Of a stretch of 64,000 nucleotides of DNA, positions 15,843 through 25,600 are shown piece after piece. Position 1 is the first letter of the stretch; each line of letters starts with the position of its first letter. The notes under the pieces are model-generated. The model saw only the letters and a list, made by a program, of their open reading frames with translations, made no database searches and was not told the DNA's origin. A program made the translations under genes and the position numbers. The DNA is from Robiginitalea aurantiaca (GTDB lineage Bacteria; Bacteroidota; Bacteroidia; Flavobacteriales; Flavobacteriaceae). Location: NCBI RefSeq assembly GCF_030380815.1, contig NZ_JAUDUY010000007.1, forward strand, positions 44,229 to 108,228. The letters are read 5' to 3'.

Positions 15843-17942
15843 ATGGAACAAAATAAAGCCATATACATAGCCACTATTGAGGCCAATAGTGGGAAGTCAA
15901 TTGTCGCCCTCGGCCTGATGCACCTCCTTTTAGGACGGATGGCCCGGGTGGGTTATTTCAGGCCGATCATCAATGATTATCCGGAAGGAGAACAGGACAA
16001 TCACATCGCCACCATCCTTTCCTATTTTAAAATCCCCATGCAATACGAGGAAGCGTATGCATGTACCCGAAGTGAGGTGGTTCAGAAAAACAGCCGTAAT
16101 CAGGAGGATCAGGTACTGGATAAGATTATCTCAAAATTCAAGGCTGTCGAGAGCAAATTTGACTTCGTTTTGGTCGAGGGCACTGATTTTGTCGGTGAAG
16201 GTGCGATCATCGAATGGGATTTCAATGTGCTGATAGCCAAAAACCTGGGCATTCCGGCCATCATTATTTCCAGTGGACGTGGTAAAACGATTGAAGAATT
16301 CGAAAATTCCTTTGTCCTTGCTTGTGATTCCTTTGCCGACAGGGGCGTGAAGGTGCTGATGGTCGTTGCGAATAAGGTGCAGCCGGAAAACCGGGAATTG
16401 GTAATCGAAAGACTGGAAAAGGAACTTCCCGGAGATATCCTGATCGGGGCCATCCCGAATAATCCGGCCCTGTCCAACCCCAGTATACGGGAAATCGTCT
16501 CTGCGCTTGAGGGCACTGTCTTATTCGGAGATGCGCACCTGGATAATCAGGCAGGTCATTTCGGGGTAGGGGCGATGCAATTGCGTAATTACCTTACACA
16601 TATGGGCGAGAATTCCCTTGTCATTACACCGGGGGACAGGGCGGATATCATTCTCGGTGCGCTTCAGGCTCATATTTCTAAAAACTACCCGTCCGTTTCA
16701 GGAATATTTCTGACCGGCGGACTCATCCCGGAAGATTCCATCATCCGCCTCATCGAAGGGCTTTCGGAAGTTGTTCCCATTATTTCCGTTCAGGAAGGCA
16801 CCTATAATGCAACCAACAAGGTGGCTGCTGTCAAACCGCGTATTTACCCCGAAAATCACAAGAAAATTGCGCGTTCCCTTAAGGATTTCACGCGTTATAT
16901 GCCCGAGGATTCGCTTGCAGAGCGCCTGGTTACCTTCAGGGCCAATGGGATAACACCCAGGATGTTCCAGTACAACCTGCTCAAAATGGCCCAGGCACAA
17001 GTTAAGCGAATTGTCTTGCCGGAAGGGACGGATGAACGTATCCTCAGGGCGACCAGAGACCTGATCCAAATTCAGGCAGTGGAAATTACCCTTCTGGGGA
17101 ATGCGGGGGAGATTCGTAAAATGGTTGCCTTGAAGGGTATTGACCTGGACCTTGAGAAGGTACAGATCATCGATCCTAGAAATTCGCCGGATGCGGAAGA
17201 TTACGCCAATACCCTATACGAACTGCGGAAACATAAAAATATGGACCCGGCCACGGCCAGGGACCTAATGGAAGATGTCTCCTATTATGGCACCATGATG
17301 GTTTATAAGGGCCATGCGGATGGCATGGTATCCGGGGCCATGCATACTACACAGCACACCATTCGTCCCGCGCTGCAGTTTGTTAAGACAAGGCCTGAGG
17401 TTTCCCTTGTTTCGTCTGTATTCTTTATGTTGCTTGCAGACCGGGTTGTTGTTTTTGGAGATTGTGCGATCAATCCCAATCCGACAGCCGAGGAGCTCGC
17501 GGCTATTGCGATTACTTCAGCAGATACGACAATCGCCTTTGGGCTTGAAGCCCGCATTGCCATGCTCTCTTATTCCTCTGGCAGTTCAGGGCAAGGTGCT
17601 GATGTGGACAGGGTTCGGGAGGCAACGGCCCTGGTCAGAAAGGAACGGCCCGATCTTTTGGTAGAGGGCCCTATTCAATACGACGCTGCAGTAGATCCTA
17701 AGGTAGGCAGAAGCAAACTTCCGGATTCCGAGGTGGCAGGGCGGGCGACGGTTTTTGTATTTCCAGATCTCAACACCGGAAATAATACGTATAAGGCCGT
17801 ACAACGGGAGACAGGAGCCCTGGCTATTGGTCCGGTTTTGCAGGGTTTGAATAAACCGGTAAATGATTTAAGCAGGGGATGTACAGAGGAAGACGTTTTT
17901 AATACTGTTGTGATTACAGCTATTCAGGCTCAAAGGGCCTAG
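15843..17942 (+). CDS. pta: Phosphate acetyltransferase, three-domain type
   Basis: Interconverts acetyl-CoA and acetyl phosphate. The 699-residue protein has the long form: an N-terminal P-loop-like domain (IEANSGKSIVALGLMHLL), a middle DRTGG-type domain, and the C-terminal catalytic PTA domain (VKRIVLPEGTDERILRA ... FPDLNTGNNTYKAVQR). I start at ATG 15843, just after the promoter box, rather than at a TTG 24 bases earlier. It is followed 37 nt later by ackA, forming the standard overflow and acetyl-phosphate module. Its position inside the stress cluster suggests use under restricted respiration, and acetyl phosphate could in principle phosphorylate the response regulator nearby; both are inference. 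Confidence 0.93.
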   Translation: MEQNKAIYIATIEANSGKSIVALGLMHLLLGRMARVGYFRPIINDYPEGEQDNHIATILSYFKIPMQYEEAYACTRSEVVQKNSRNQEDQVLDKIISKFKAVESKFDFVLVEGTDFVGEGAIIEWDFNVLIAKNLGIPAIIISSGRGKTIEEFENSFVLACDSFADRGVKVLMVVANKVQPENRELVIERLEKELPGDILIGAIPNNPALSNPSIREIVSALEGTVLFGDAHLDNQAGHFGVGAMQLRNYLTHMGENSLVITPGDRADIILGALQAHISKNYPSVSGIFLTGGLIPEDSIIRLIEGLSEVVPIISVQEGTYNATNKVAAVKPRIYPENHKKIARSLKDFTRYMPEDSLAERLVTFRANGITPRMFQYNLLKMAQAQVKRIVLPEGTDERILRATRDLIQIQAVEITLLGNAGEIRKMVALKGIDLDLEKVQIIDPRNSPDAEDYANTLYELRKHKNMDPATARDLMEDVSYYGTMMVYKGHADGMVSGAMHTTQHTIRPALQFVKTRPEVSLVSSVFFMLLADRVVVFGDCAINPNPTAEELAAIAITSADTTIAFGLEARIAMLSYSSGSSGQGADVDRVREATALVRKERPDLLVEGPIQYDAAVDPKVGRSKLPDSEVAGRATVFVFPDLNTGNNTYKAVQRETGALAIGPVLQGLNKPVNDLSRGCTEEDVFNTVVITAIQAQRA

Positions 17943-17979
17943 CCCGGAACCGCTAACCGAAACAATCCAATAAAAAACC

Positions 17980-19191
17980 ATGAAGGCGAGAGTGCTAATA
18001 TTGAATGCCGGGAGTTCCTCCCTCAAGTTTCACTTACTCAATATGCCGGAAGAAGTCTCACTCTGCAAGGGGATGGCCGAACGCCTGGGGACCGAAAATC
18101 CGCTGCTGAAGGTAAAGACATCTCAGGCTGAGTGGGAGGAAGCACTCAGGGCTTCGGATCATCAGAGTGCCCTGAAGCGCATTGCGGAAATATTAAACGA
18201 ACTGCATGTACCTGAAGGTCAGGAAGGTCCTGGGATCAGTGCAATCGGGCACCGGGTTGTACACGGAGGAGCACGGTTTTCATCCACCACAGAGATTACC
18301 GATACTGTAAAAGAACAAATCCGGGAACTCTCGACACTTGCGCCCTTACACAACCCCAGGAACCTGGAGGGAATCGTCTTGTCCGAAACCTTTTTTCCTC
18401 AGGCTTTCCAGGTGGCGGTTTTCGATACGGCCTTTCACAGGAGTATTCCTGAAAAAGCGCGGTATTATGCAATCCCAAGGGGGCTCTCCGAGTCCGGGGG
18501 GATTCAGGTTTACGGCTTCCACGGTACAAGCCATAAATATGTTTTTGAACAGCTCGCTCCAGGGCTTGATAAAGATGCCAAAGTGATTAGTTTGCACTTG
18601 GGGAATGGATGTAGTGCAACAGCTATCCGGGGCGGAAAAAGCGTGGATCACAGTCTGGGATTTACCCCCTCCAACGGACTCATCATGGGCACGCGCAGTG
18701 GGGACATCGATCATGGTATTGTATTTTATATGATGGAGACACTGGGGTATTCCCGGGAGGAGGTCAACGATATTCTGAACCGGAAGAGCGGCCTTCTGGG
18801 ACTAACGGGTTATACGGATTTGCGCGACATTCAAAAAGGGGCAGCTTCGGGGAATCCGGAGTGTGGGCTGGCTATGGAGATGGTGGCCTATCGAATCCGA
18901 AAATATATAGGGGCCTACACGGCGGCCATGAACGGTCTGGATGCCCTGATTTTTACGGCGGGCATAGGGGAGCATTCTTCGGATCTGCGCAAGATGGTAT
19001 GCTCGGAGTTGGATGCCTTTGGGATTGAGCTCGACGATGATCTCAATTCGCTTTCCACAAAGGGCAACCGAGCGATTCACGCAGAAGGATCCCGGGTTGA
19101 GATCTGGGTCATCCCCACCGATGAAGAGCTTGAAATAGCGCGGCAGACATACAGCTTGTACGCAGATACCCCAGGCGTCAGGAGGACCTGA
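17980..19191 (+). CDS. ackA: Acetate kinase
   Basis: Makes ATP and acetate from acetyl phosphate and ADP. The 403-residue protein has ASKHA features: LILNAGSSSLKFHLL (start), GHRVVHGG, FDTAFH (catalytic Asp), YGFHGTSHKYV, HLGNGCSATAIRGGKSVDHS and GIGEHS. It forms an operon with pta. The last 14 bases overlap the end of the convergent gene at 19178-19603. Confidence 0.95.
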   Translation: MKARVLILNAGSSSLKFHLLNMPEEVSLCKGMAERLGTENPLLKVKTSQAEWEEALRASDHQSALKRIAEILNELHVPEGQEGPGISAIGHRVVHGGARFSSTTEITDTVKEQIRELSTLAPLHNPRNLEGIVLSETFFPQAFQVAVFDTAFHRSIPEKARYYAIPRGLSESGGIQVYGFHGTSHKYVFEQLAPGLDKDAKVISLHLGNGCSATAIRGGKSVDHSLGFTPSNGLIMGTRSGDIDHGIVFYMMETLGYSREEVNDILNRKSGLLGLTGYTDLRDIQKGAASGNPECGLAMEMVAYRIRKYIGAYTAAMNGLDALIFTAGIGEHSSDLRKMVCSELDAFGIELDDDLNSLSTKGNRAIHAEGSRVEIWVIPTDEELEIARQTYSLYADTPGVRRT

Positions 19192-19603
19192 AAGATTTCA
19201 GGTCCTTCGCATAGCTAAATACCAAAGACTTGAACTTTCTGAAATCCAGGGTGAATTTGGCCATTTTGTCTTTCAGGGAGCGATGTGCTTCCCGATAGCG
19301 TGCATCTGCGATACCCTGGGTGCCTTTTTCGATCTGACTTAGCAATTGCTCGTGTTCCCTGATTTCATCAGCCAGGTATTCGAAAAGCATTTCGTGCAGG
19401 CGGTCCAGATTTCGAAGCATTTCGGACTGGTCTTTTTCATTGGTATCTTTGGTTCCGCCGCCCTCCAAAAGCGAAGCAAAAAAGCGGGTTTCATCTTTCC
19501 AGAACGCAACCGTATCTAGCCATTCTGAGCTTTGTTGATGCAGGTCGGCCAGACTTGCCGGAAGCAGGTAGTCAGAGGTACTGGTGAGGTTCTTGGTACT
19601 CAT
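19178..19603 (-). CDS. Hypothetical helical protein downstream of the sigma-like gene
   Basis: A 141-residue soluble protein with no signal peptide, predicted mostly helical, with heptad-like stretches (MLRNLDRLHEMLFEYLADEI, HEQLLSQIEKG, SLKDKMAKFTLDFRKFK). I do not recognise the family. It lies 18 nt after the sigma-like gene on the same strand and shares its palindrome promoter, so it may be its partner, for example a binding or anti-factor protein; that is inference from position only. It overlaps ackA tail to tail by 14 bases. Confidence 0.65.
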   Translation of the reverse strand: MSTKNLTSTSDYLLPASLADLHQQSSEWLDTVAFWKDETRFFASLLEGGGTKDTNEKDQSEMLRNLDRLHEMLFEYLADEIREHEQLLSQIEKGTQGIADARYREAHRSLKDKMAKFTLDFRKFKSLVFSYAKDLKSFRSS

Positions 19604-19621
19604 GATATCATTGTTAAGGGT

Positions 19622-20383
19622 TTAAAATTCATCCTTTAGGGTGGTCTGAAGCAATTCCCGGGCCCTCTCGAGCATTTTTTCTATGTGTTCAATCGGAAAC
19701 CCTTTGATAAGGGAGATATCCTCAAGTGTAAAGAGTTGTTCGGTTGCGAGTTCGAAGACTGAGCGCATATTGGGTGGAAGTTTAAAAAGTGCGCTTTCCA
19801 TCAATCGGCTGGGTTCTTCTTTGTCATCACTGCGTTCCAGCAGGGCCATTAAATCTTCATGGGAATCGTCCAGAAAAATATTCTTCAACAGGTATTGGTG
19901 GTTCTTATAGGAAATATCATCCAGTTCTTCCAGCATCACCAGGTCACCATCCCCGTCTGTGCTGAATTCTTCCAGCATCTGATCCCGTTCTGCCCGGGAA
20001 TAGTCTGCTATATTGTCGTAGAAATAGGATGTAAATTCCTCCTCCACCTCCATGTCTTCAAGGAGTTTTTCCGCTCTTTTAAAGAGCCAGGCATGGAAGG
20101 CATCTTTATCGTGGACTTCATCCAGGTTGTCCCAGACATCGATGATTAATTGATCGAAAAGATCATCGGGTTTGTATTTGTTATGGGAAATCACCCCTTT
20201 GGACAGGGCAATTCTAAGGCCCCTGGTTATGTACCTTTTGATATCAGGTAGAAGTGTCAGGAGTAGTTCGTTGAACGCCTTCCCTTTATTTTCCAACCTC
20301 AATCTTTGCAGGGACTCAAAATTATCATTTACAAACCGATGGAAATCGGCCTGTCTTTTGTCGTAATGCAGTGTGTTTTTCAT
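19622..20383 (-). CDS. Sigma-70-like protein with acidic insert
   Basis: A 253-residue protein whose N-terminal part (FNELLLTLLPDIKRYITRGL ... DLFDQLIIDVWDNLDEVHD ... FHAWLFKRAEKLL) resembles sigma region 2 and whose C-terminal part (LPPNMRSVFELATEQLFTLE ... IEKMLERARELL) resembles region 4. Between them is a very acidic stretch (about residues 115-205). The -10 recognition residues are poorly conserved, so it may be an ECF-like sigma factor, or a sigma-derived regulator that no longer directs polymerase. It is first in a two-gene operon with a palindrome promoter, so it would act below the Crp/Fnr-like regulator. Confidence 0.65.
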   Translation of the reverse strand: MKNTLHYDKRQADFHRFVNDNFESLQRLRLENKGKAFNELLLTLLPDIKRYITRGLRIALSKGVISHNKYKPDDLFDQLIIDVWDNLDEVHDKDAFHAWLFKRAEKLLEDMEVEEEFTSYFYDNIADYSRAERDQMLEEFSTDGDGDLVMLEELDDISYKNHQYLLKNIFLDDSHEDLMALLERSDDKEEPSRLMESALFKLPPNMRSVFELATEQLFTLEDISLIKGFPIEHIEKMLERARELLQTTLKDEF

Positions 20384-20410
20384 CTCGCCTTACATTATGG
20401 GGTTATTTCC

Positions 20411-20453
20411 TCAAGTTCTGTATTCCTCACCCTAAATAAAATGATCTATATCA
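20411..20453 (-). promoter_or_regulatory. Fnr-like palindrome and weak -7 box for the sigma-like gene
   Basis: TGATCTATATCA (20442-20453), read on the minus strand, has GAACTTGA (20418-20411) then GG at the fixed 23-nt spacing. The box is the weakest of the nine. Confidence 0.55.
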
Positions 20454-20557
20454 GTTCCGCTCCGACCTGGAAGTTGAGGTATTGCGGCTCGAAAGATCCG
20501 AAAGGTGGGCATTTCCCTATATACCCGGATTAAAACCGCGCAATTACTCCTTGGAAA

Positions 20558-20600
20558 TGATGTACGTCATTTCGGATAAGACATGCGTTTTTTAGATTTA
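20558..20600 (+). promoter_or_regulatory. Fnr-like palindrome and -7 box for the ytxH operon
   Basis: TGATGTACGTCA (20558-20569) lies in a longer near-perfect palindrome, GAAATGATGTACGTCATTTC, and is followed after 23 nt by TAGATTTA (20593-20600), 37 bases before the ytxH ATG. Confidence 0.7.
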
Positions 20601-20637
20601 TGGCTGAAACAATACATAAACTTTAAAACCTGTAGCC

Positions 20638-20967
20638 ATGAAAACGAATAGTGGAAATGTTGCACTGGCCCTGTTAACAGGCGCTGCAATCGGAGCTGGA
20701 TTTGGTATTCTCTATGCTCCGGAGAAGGGGTCAAAGACCCGAAAAATGATTAAGAAAAAGGCCACAGAAACGAGCAAGGAAATGGTTCATCGAATCAAAG
20801 ATGCCCAGGAAGAACTCGCCCGTACTGCCGCTGAAAAACGCGAAATATTTGAGCATCGTCTGGAGGATACCCTGAGCCAGATGAGCTACAAAGCCGATGA
20901 CATTATCGCCGGCCTGGAACACAAGCTCGAAGATCTGCGGAAAAAGAACGCCCAACTTCAGAAATAA
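20638..20967 (+). CDS. YtxH domain protein
   Basis: A 109-residue protein with a glycine-rich hydrophobic N-terminus (ALALLTGAAIGAGFGILYAPEKGSKTRK), the hallmark of the YtxH (gas-vesicle-like) family, then a long amphipathic coiled-coil helix. It is probably membrane-associated. Members are induced by general stress in other bacteria, but their molecular role is not known. It is the first gene of an operon with a holin-family membrane protein and a small helical protein, under a palindrome promoter. Confidence 0.85.
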   Translation: MKTNSGNVALALLTGAAIGAGFGILYAPEKGSKTRKMIKKKATETSKEMVHRIKDAQEELARTAAEKREIFEHRLEDTLSQMSYKADDIIAGLEHKLEDLRKKNAQLQK

Positions 20968-20972
20968 AATAT

Positions 20973-21320
20973 ATGGCTTCCCCGGCATATCAGGAACCGG
21001 TTATGAAAGTAGTAGGATCTGTACAGTCTTATATGGAGTCCAGTACGGATTACGTTAGACTACATGTGTTCAAAACGCTCATGCGATTATTAACTTCATT
21101 TGCGAAGTCATCATCCGTGGGCGTTTTGGTCGTATTGGGACTCATGTTTCTCAGTGTTGGTGGCTCCCTGGCACTTGGAGAATGGTTGGAAAGCTACCCA
21201 CTGGCCTTTACCCTTACGGGTGTTTTTTATTTCCTGGCCGGTATTGTGGCCTATCTGTTGCGAAGTCGGATTGACCGATGGGTATTAGAGTCTTTTTCCG
21301 ATATGTACTGGAACAAATAA
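20973..21320 (+). CDS. Phage holin-family (Holin_X-like) membrane protein
   Basis: A 115-residue protein with a polar N-terminal helix, then two transmembrane segments (VGVLVVLGLMFLSVGGSLAL and FTLTGVFYFLAGIVAYLL) joined by a short loop, as in the Holin_X/YqjE-like group. Despite the name, these are chromosomal stress-associated membrane proteins, and there is no other phage gene nearby. The ATG at 20973 is five nt after the ytxH stop. Partner of YtxH by operon; function unknown. Confidence 0.8.
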   Translation: MASPAYQEPVMKVVGSVQSYMESSTDYVRLHVFKTLMRLLTSFAKSSSVGVLVVLGLMFLSVGGSLALGEWLESYPLAFTLTGVFYFLAGIVAYLLRSRIDRWVLESFSDMYWNK

Positions 21321-21328
21321 GCAATGAA

Positions 21329-21571
21329 ATGAAAACCAAATTTTCCTCTTTTGAAGAGATTGACGTACAGCTTGAGATTTTAAGGACCCAACGCCAGCTG
21401 AGCCTTTACCGCCTTAAAAGTCAATTGGAAAAGGGTCCGATGGAAATCGTTCGCTCCGGGATCAGGCATGCCGTCTTGCCATCCCTGAAGAATCTGGTCA
21501 TTGACTGGTCTTTGGACAGGCTTCGCAGACTGCGCAGGACGCTGCGCCCCGAATTACCCCCGGCCGCTTAG
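21329..21571 (+). CDS. Small basic helical protein of the ytxH operon
   Basis: An 80-residue protein starting MKTKFSSFEEIDVQLEILRT, helical and rich in Arg and Lys, ending in an arginine-rich tail (RLRRLRRTLRPE). It resembles small proteins that follow holin-family genes in Flavobacteriia (possibly DUF6327). I use ATG 21329, eight nt after the previous stop, rather than an ATG at 21278 that overlaps the holin gene in another frame. The tail overlaps the convergent regulator gene by four bases. Function unknown. Confidence 0.6.
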   Translation: MKTKFSSFEEIDVQLEILRTQRQLSLYRLKSQLEKGPMEIVRSGIRHAVLPSLKNLVIDWSLDRLRRLRRTLRPELPPAA

Positions 21572-22638
21572 CCAAAGTTTGCGATGGCCCGGAGCTGGGT
21601 GGGATCGGCGATGAGTATCCTTCGCGCCTTTCCAATTCGAATAACCCCTTTGTCTTTTAAATCTGAAAGCGCCCTGATGACTGTTTCCGTTGCGGTCCCC
21701 ACCATTCCCGCCAAGTCTTCCCTGGCGATATCGATGCCTTCGTGATTCGCATCCTGAATCAGCCCGGCTCGTTGCAATTTAATCAGCATAAGGGCCAACC
21801 TCTGGCGAACAGGCGAATAGGCAAGGTTGACCAGTTGTTCCTGAGCGTCGATCAGGTCTGTTGAAATAAGCGCTATGAATTTTTTTGATACCTCTTTGTT
21901 TTCCTCCAAAAGGTGTATAAAGTCTGATTTTGGTATGCGGTAGATTTCCGAATCCTCCAGAATCAGGGCGGACTCAAGATAGGTGCTTCTTGGATTGAGG
22001 AGGGATAAAGCCCCTACAAAATTGCCTTCCTGGCTAATTCCGGTGATCAATTCCTTGCCACCCTCTGTAGATTTAAAGGTCTTTACAAGACCCTTTTTGA
22101 TATAGTAAAGAAAATTTGCCCCATTCCCTTCCGTAAACAGGAGTTCTTTATGCGCATAGTTTTTGGAAAAGTACTTCCGTTCGATGTAATCCAGGTTTAA
22201 GAAGGCTGCGGCCTCCTCCAGGAAAGCGTGCAAACCGCTGATATCCCGGCTGAATTCTTTATGCAGAAAATCGTGTCGTTTGAGTCTGGACCGAATTGCC
22301 TCCAGAAGTTCGTGTTCTTCGAAAGGCTTGGTCAGATAATCATCAGCTCCGAGGTTCATCCCTTTTCGGATATCGGTTTTATCCGCTTTGGCGCTGAGGA
22401 AAATAAATGGGATCCCCGCTGTTTTGGAATCCCCCTGAAGCGCTTCCAGAACCTGGTACCCATCTATCCCGGGCATCATTATGTCGCAGATGATGAGATC
22501 CGGAGAAAAGTGTTTTGCTTTTTCTATGCCGGAGGCACCATCTGCACTAGTCTGCACGGTGTAATGAGATAATTCCAGAAGGTCCGCGGTATTCTCGCGC
22601 ACGTCTTCATTATCTTCAATGATCAGGATCTTTCTCAT
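21568..22638 (-). CDS. Response regulator: receiver - cNMP-binding fold - Crp/Fnr HTH
   Basis: A 356-residue transcription factor. Residues 1-122 are a receiver with acidic pocket Glu8/Asp9, phosphoacceptor Asp52 (IICDIMMPG) and Lys104. Residues about 150-265 are a cyclic nucleotide-binding-type beta roll, and 295-350 a Crp-type winged helix. The recognition helix TATETVIRAL keeps the Glu and Arg that contact G and A in CRP and FNR but has Thr where CRP has Arg180, so it is FNR-like. There is no N-terminal cysteine cluster, so it is not an iron-sulfur FNR; its input is probably phosphorylation by the adjacent kinase. The kinase gene stops one base before this ATG, so they are co-transcribed. 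I infer that it binds the ten TGAY-N4-RTCA palindromes listed here, including the one at its own operon. Confidence 0.88.
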   Translation of the reverse strand: MRKILIIEDNEDVRENTADLLELSHYTVQTSADGASGIEKAKHFSPDLIICDIMMPGIDGYQVLEALQGDSKTAGIPFIFLSAKADKTDIRKGMNLGADDYLTKPFEEHELLEAIRSRLKRHDFLHKEFSRDISGLHAFLEEAAAFLNLDYIERKYFSKNYAHKELLFTEGNGANFLYYIKKGLVKTFKSTEGGKELITGISQEGNFVGALSLLNPRSTYLESALILEDSEIYRIPKSDFIHLLEENKEVSKKFIALISTDLIDAQEQLVNLAYSPVRQRLALMLIKLQRAGLIQDANHEGIDIAREDLAGMVGTATETVIRALSDLKDKGVIRIGKARRILIADPTQLRAIANFG

Positions 22639-22639
22639 G

Positions 22640-25600
22640 TCAGCTCGGTTTAAATTTTATGGGCAGACTCAGGGTAAATGTACTCCCCTTATTCAGTGCA
22701 CTTTTAAAACGAATAGTCCCGCCCATGAGTTCTGTATATAATTTAACCAGATGTAATCCCAGCCCGGTTCCCGGTATATTTATGGCATTCCTCGCGCGAA
22801 AGAAACGATTGAATAACTGATCGTGTTCTTCTTTTGGGATTCCCATTCCACTGTCCTGGACTGCAATGGTAAAATCGGATCCCTTCTTCACGATCTTGAT
22901 TAAAATACCGCTTTTTTCAGGAGCGTATTTTATGGCATTAGACAAAAGGTTTACGAGGATTTGCCTGAGCAGTTTAGGATCCTGATATACCTCAAGGGTC
23001 GAAATGTCAAAGGCCTCTTCAAAGTGCTGGCCAACTTTTAAATTACTTTCTAATTCTTCAAGAACAGACCGGATTAAGTTCAGCGCATCAAAGGTTTCGG
23101 GCTGGGCTTCCATCGTTCCTTCTTCCAGGGAACTCAGAGAGAGGAAATCGTCAAGGATGACCACTAAGTTCCGCACGTTGTTTTTGATCTGCCTGAGGTA
23201 CCGCAAACGCTTATCCTCCATGCCGGGGGTATTCTGCTTTCCGATCAGGATTGCAGAAGAGTGGATCGCACTAAGAGGGGTGCGGAACTCATGGGACGCC
23301 ATGGAGATAAACCGGGATTTAAGATCATTGAGTTCCTGTTCAATCCGCAGGGCTCGCATAAGGTCTTCTTCGTACCTCTTTTGCTCCGTCACATTGGTGA
23401 ACACCAGCAGAGCCCATCGGGGAGTATTCTTTGCGTAGAGTGGCATGGAATTCACCGTATAGGAATTCTCTTTAATGTTTATTTCAAAGGAGAGGTGTTT
23501 TCCCTTAAGTGTGAGGTTTACTTTTTCTTCGATGTCCTGAAGCGCTCCCTTGGAGAGGGCCGGGGTTTTCCGTATGGTTTTACCCGTAAATTCCCAGTCC
23601 TTTAAATCCATACGACTGAGTTCTTCCCCTTCCAGATGAACATACTCACCCTTGGTATTAAAAACCATGATTACCCCTTTTGGGAAGTTCCTGGCAATGG
23701 CGGCAAATAATTCCTGATTGGCCTGCGCGCGTTCTTCAGCTTCCCGGGTTGTATTTATTTGGGTTTGAAGGGAGACGTTACTTTCCATGAGCTTCTGGAG
23801 CGTAGACTCTACTTCCCGGGTACGTATGGCGACATCTTTTTCAAGATTCTTGGCGTATTTTTCGAGCTTAATATTGCTTTCCTCCAGATGGATTCGGGCC
23901 AGGTGACGCTCAATGGCAAGTCCGATAAGTTGGGTGGCGTCTGAGATGATTCCTTTTTCTTCCGTATCAATTCCAAAGGGTTTTCGGCCATAGAATGTGC
24001 AGGTGCCAAGTACCTTTTTATCCGAGGAAAGAACAGGGAAGGACCAGCTACTTTTAATTCCAGCCTCCTTAATCGTTTTGAGGAATTTACTCGAAGACTC
24101 ATTGGTTTTGAGATTCCGGAGCAGGGCAGGTTTACGGGTGATTACGGCCAGGGCGCACGGGCAAACCGGATCTTCTTTTAAGGCTACTTTTCTGAGTTTT
24201 TGTGTAAGGACCTTGGGAAGTCCAACTTCAGAAAGGGTTTCAAGCTCTTCACGCTCCGCTTTCCACAATGCGATCTGTAACCCGAAATCCGGAAAATGCA
24301 ACCTGAGAAAGGAGGTGACCATCCCCGCTATTTTACCCAGGGGTTTGTCCTGTGTTATGGCTTCCAATATTTTCCGGGAATGGTCTTTGCGCTCAACCTC
24401 GATAACCCTTTTGCTAATGTCGTTTTGCACTCCGATAAAGTGGGTGAGTCGCCCGGCCTCATCGCGAATCGGCGTAATGGCGAGTTCATTCCAGAATAGC
24501 GAACCATCCTTTCGGTAATTTCTCAATACCACCCTGCAGGATGTTCCCTTATCCAGAGCTTCACGGATTAGGGCGACTTTTTCCGGATCCGTTGCCGGCC
24601 CTTGCAGGAAGCGGCAATTTTTGCCGAGGGCCTCCGCTTCAGGGTATTGGGTAATATTGATAAAGGCTTCGTTGCAATAAATGATCGGAATGTCCGGCAG
24701 GAGCGCATCAGCAATTATTATCCCATTGCCTGCAGCTTCAAGGGCCCTGTTTCGGAGGTTCAGGACTTGTTGTGTAGCCTTGGTCTGGGTTACATTGCGG
24801 GCGACTGCAAGGACCTTTTGATCATCCATGCACACAAAACGCATTTCATAGGAAAGCAGGCCCTGCTCTGTGTTAAAATTGAATTCCAGTACTTTGGACA
24901 GTCCTGTCTGACAGGATTCTTGTATGGTCTTAAGCATTTCCTCACCCTGGCTTCCGGGAAATACATCCGTGACCAGCTTGCCTTTAATGCGGTCCTCCTT
25001 AAAGCAATGAGGAGAGTGGATGGACTCTTTTACCCTGAGGATGGTGCCACGGTTGTCGTGAAGAAGAATAACATCCGGAATAGCTTCCAGGATCGCGCGG
25101 TTCCGGGCCTCACTCTCGCGAAGTTGATCTTCTGCCCGTTTTTGTTCTGTGATGTCTACCCCGGAACAAATCAGGCCCGTGGGATTTCCTGCGGGATTTT
25201 TTAAAAGTGCATTCTGCCATCGGATCAGTCGTGTTTCACCAGATTGAGAAGTGACCGGACTTTCAAAATAATCGGATAGTGCCCTTCCGACCCTGAAAGT
25301 TCGCTCAAAGAGGATTTTAAGCCTTTTTTGTTCGGATTCCCCGCTTATAAAAGGCAGCCACTTCTGGTTCAAAACAGATTCCATAGGGTATCCAAGCACT
25401 TCACACGCTTTGCGGTTTACAAGTGCAATGCTGAAGTCGGGTCTCAGTACGATAAACATGGAACCGGCTGAGTCGAGGTAGTTCCTCAAAACGCTCTTCT
25501 CCTTAAGAAGATCCATTTCATTGCGCGCACTGCTGGTGAGGTTTCTTATCATCGCAACCATCCGTTGATCGTTCAGCGGGAACAGGCTGATCTCGAAATG

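Noticed and set aside
20973..21320. Phage holin, hinting at a prophage
   Set aside because: The protein is of the chromosomal Holin_X-like group, in an operon with ytxH; no other phage gene is present.
24602..25204. 200-codon plus-strand frame inside the kinase gene
   Set aside because: It lies antisense to conserved LOV and PAS coding sequence and has no recognisable domain.
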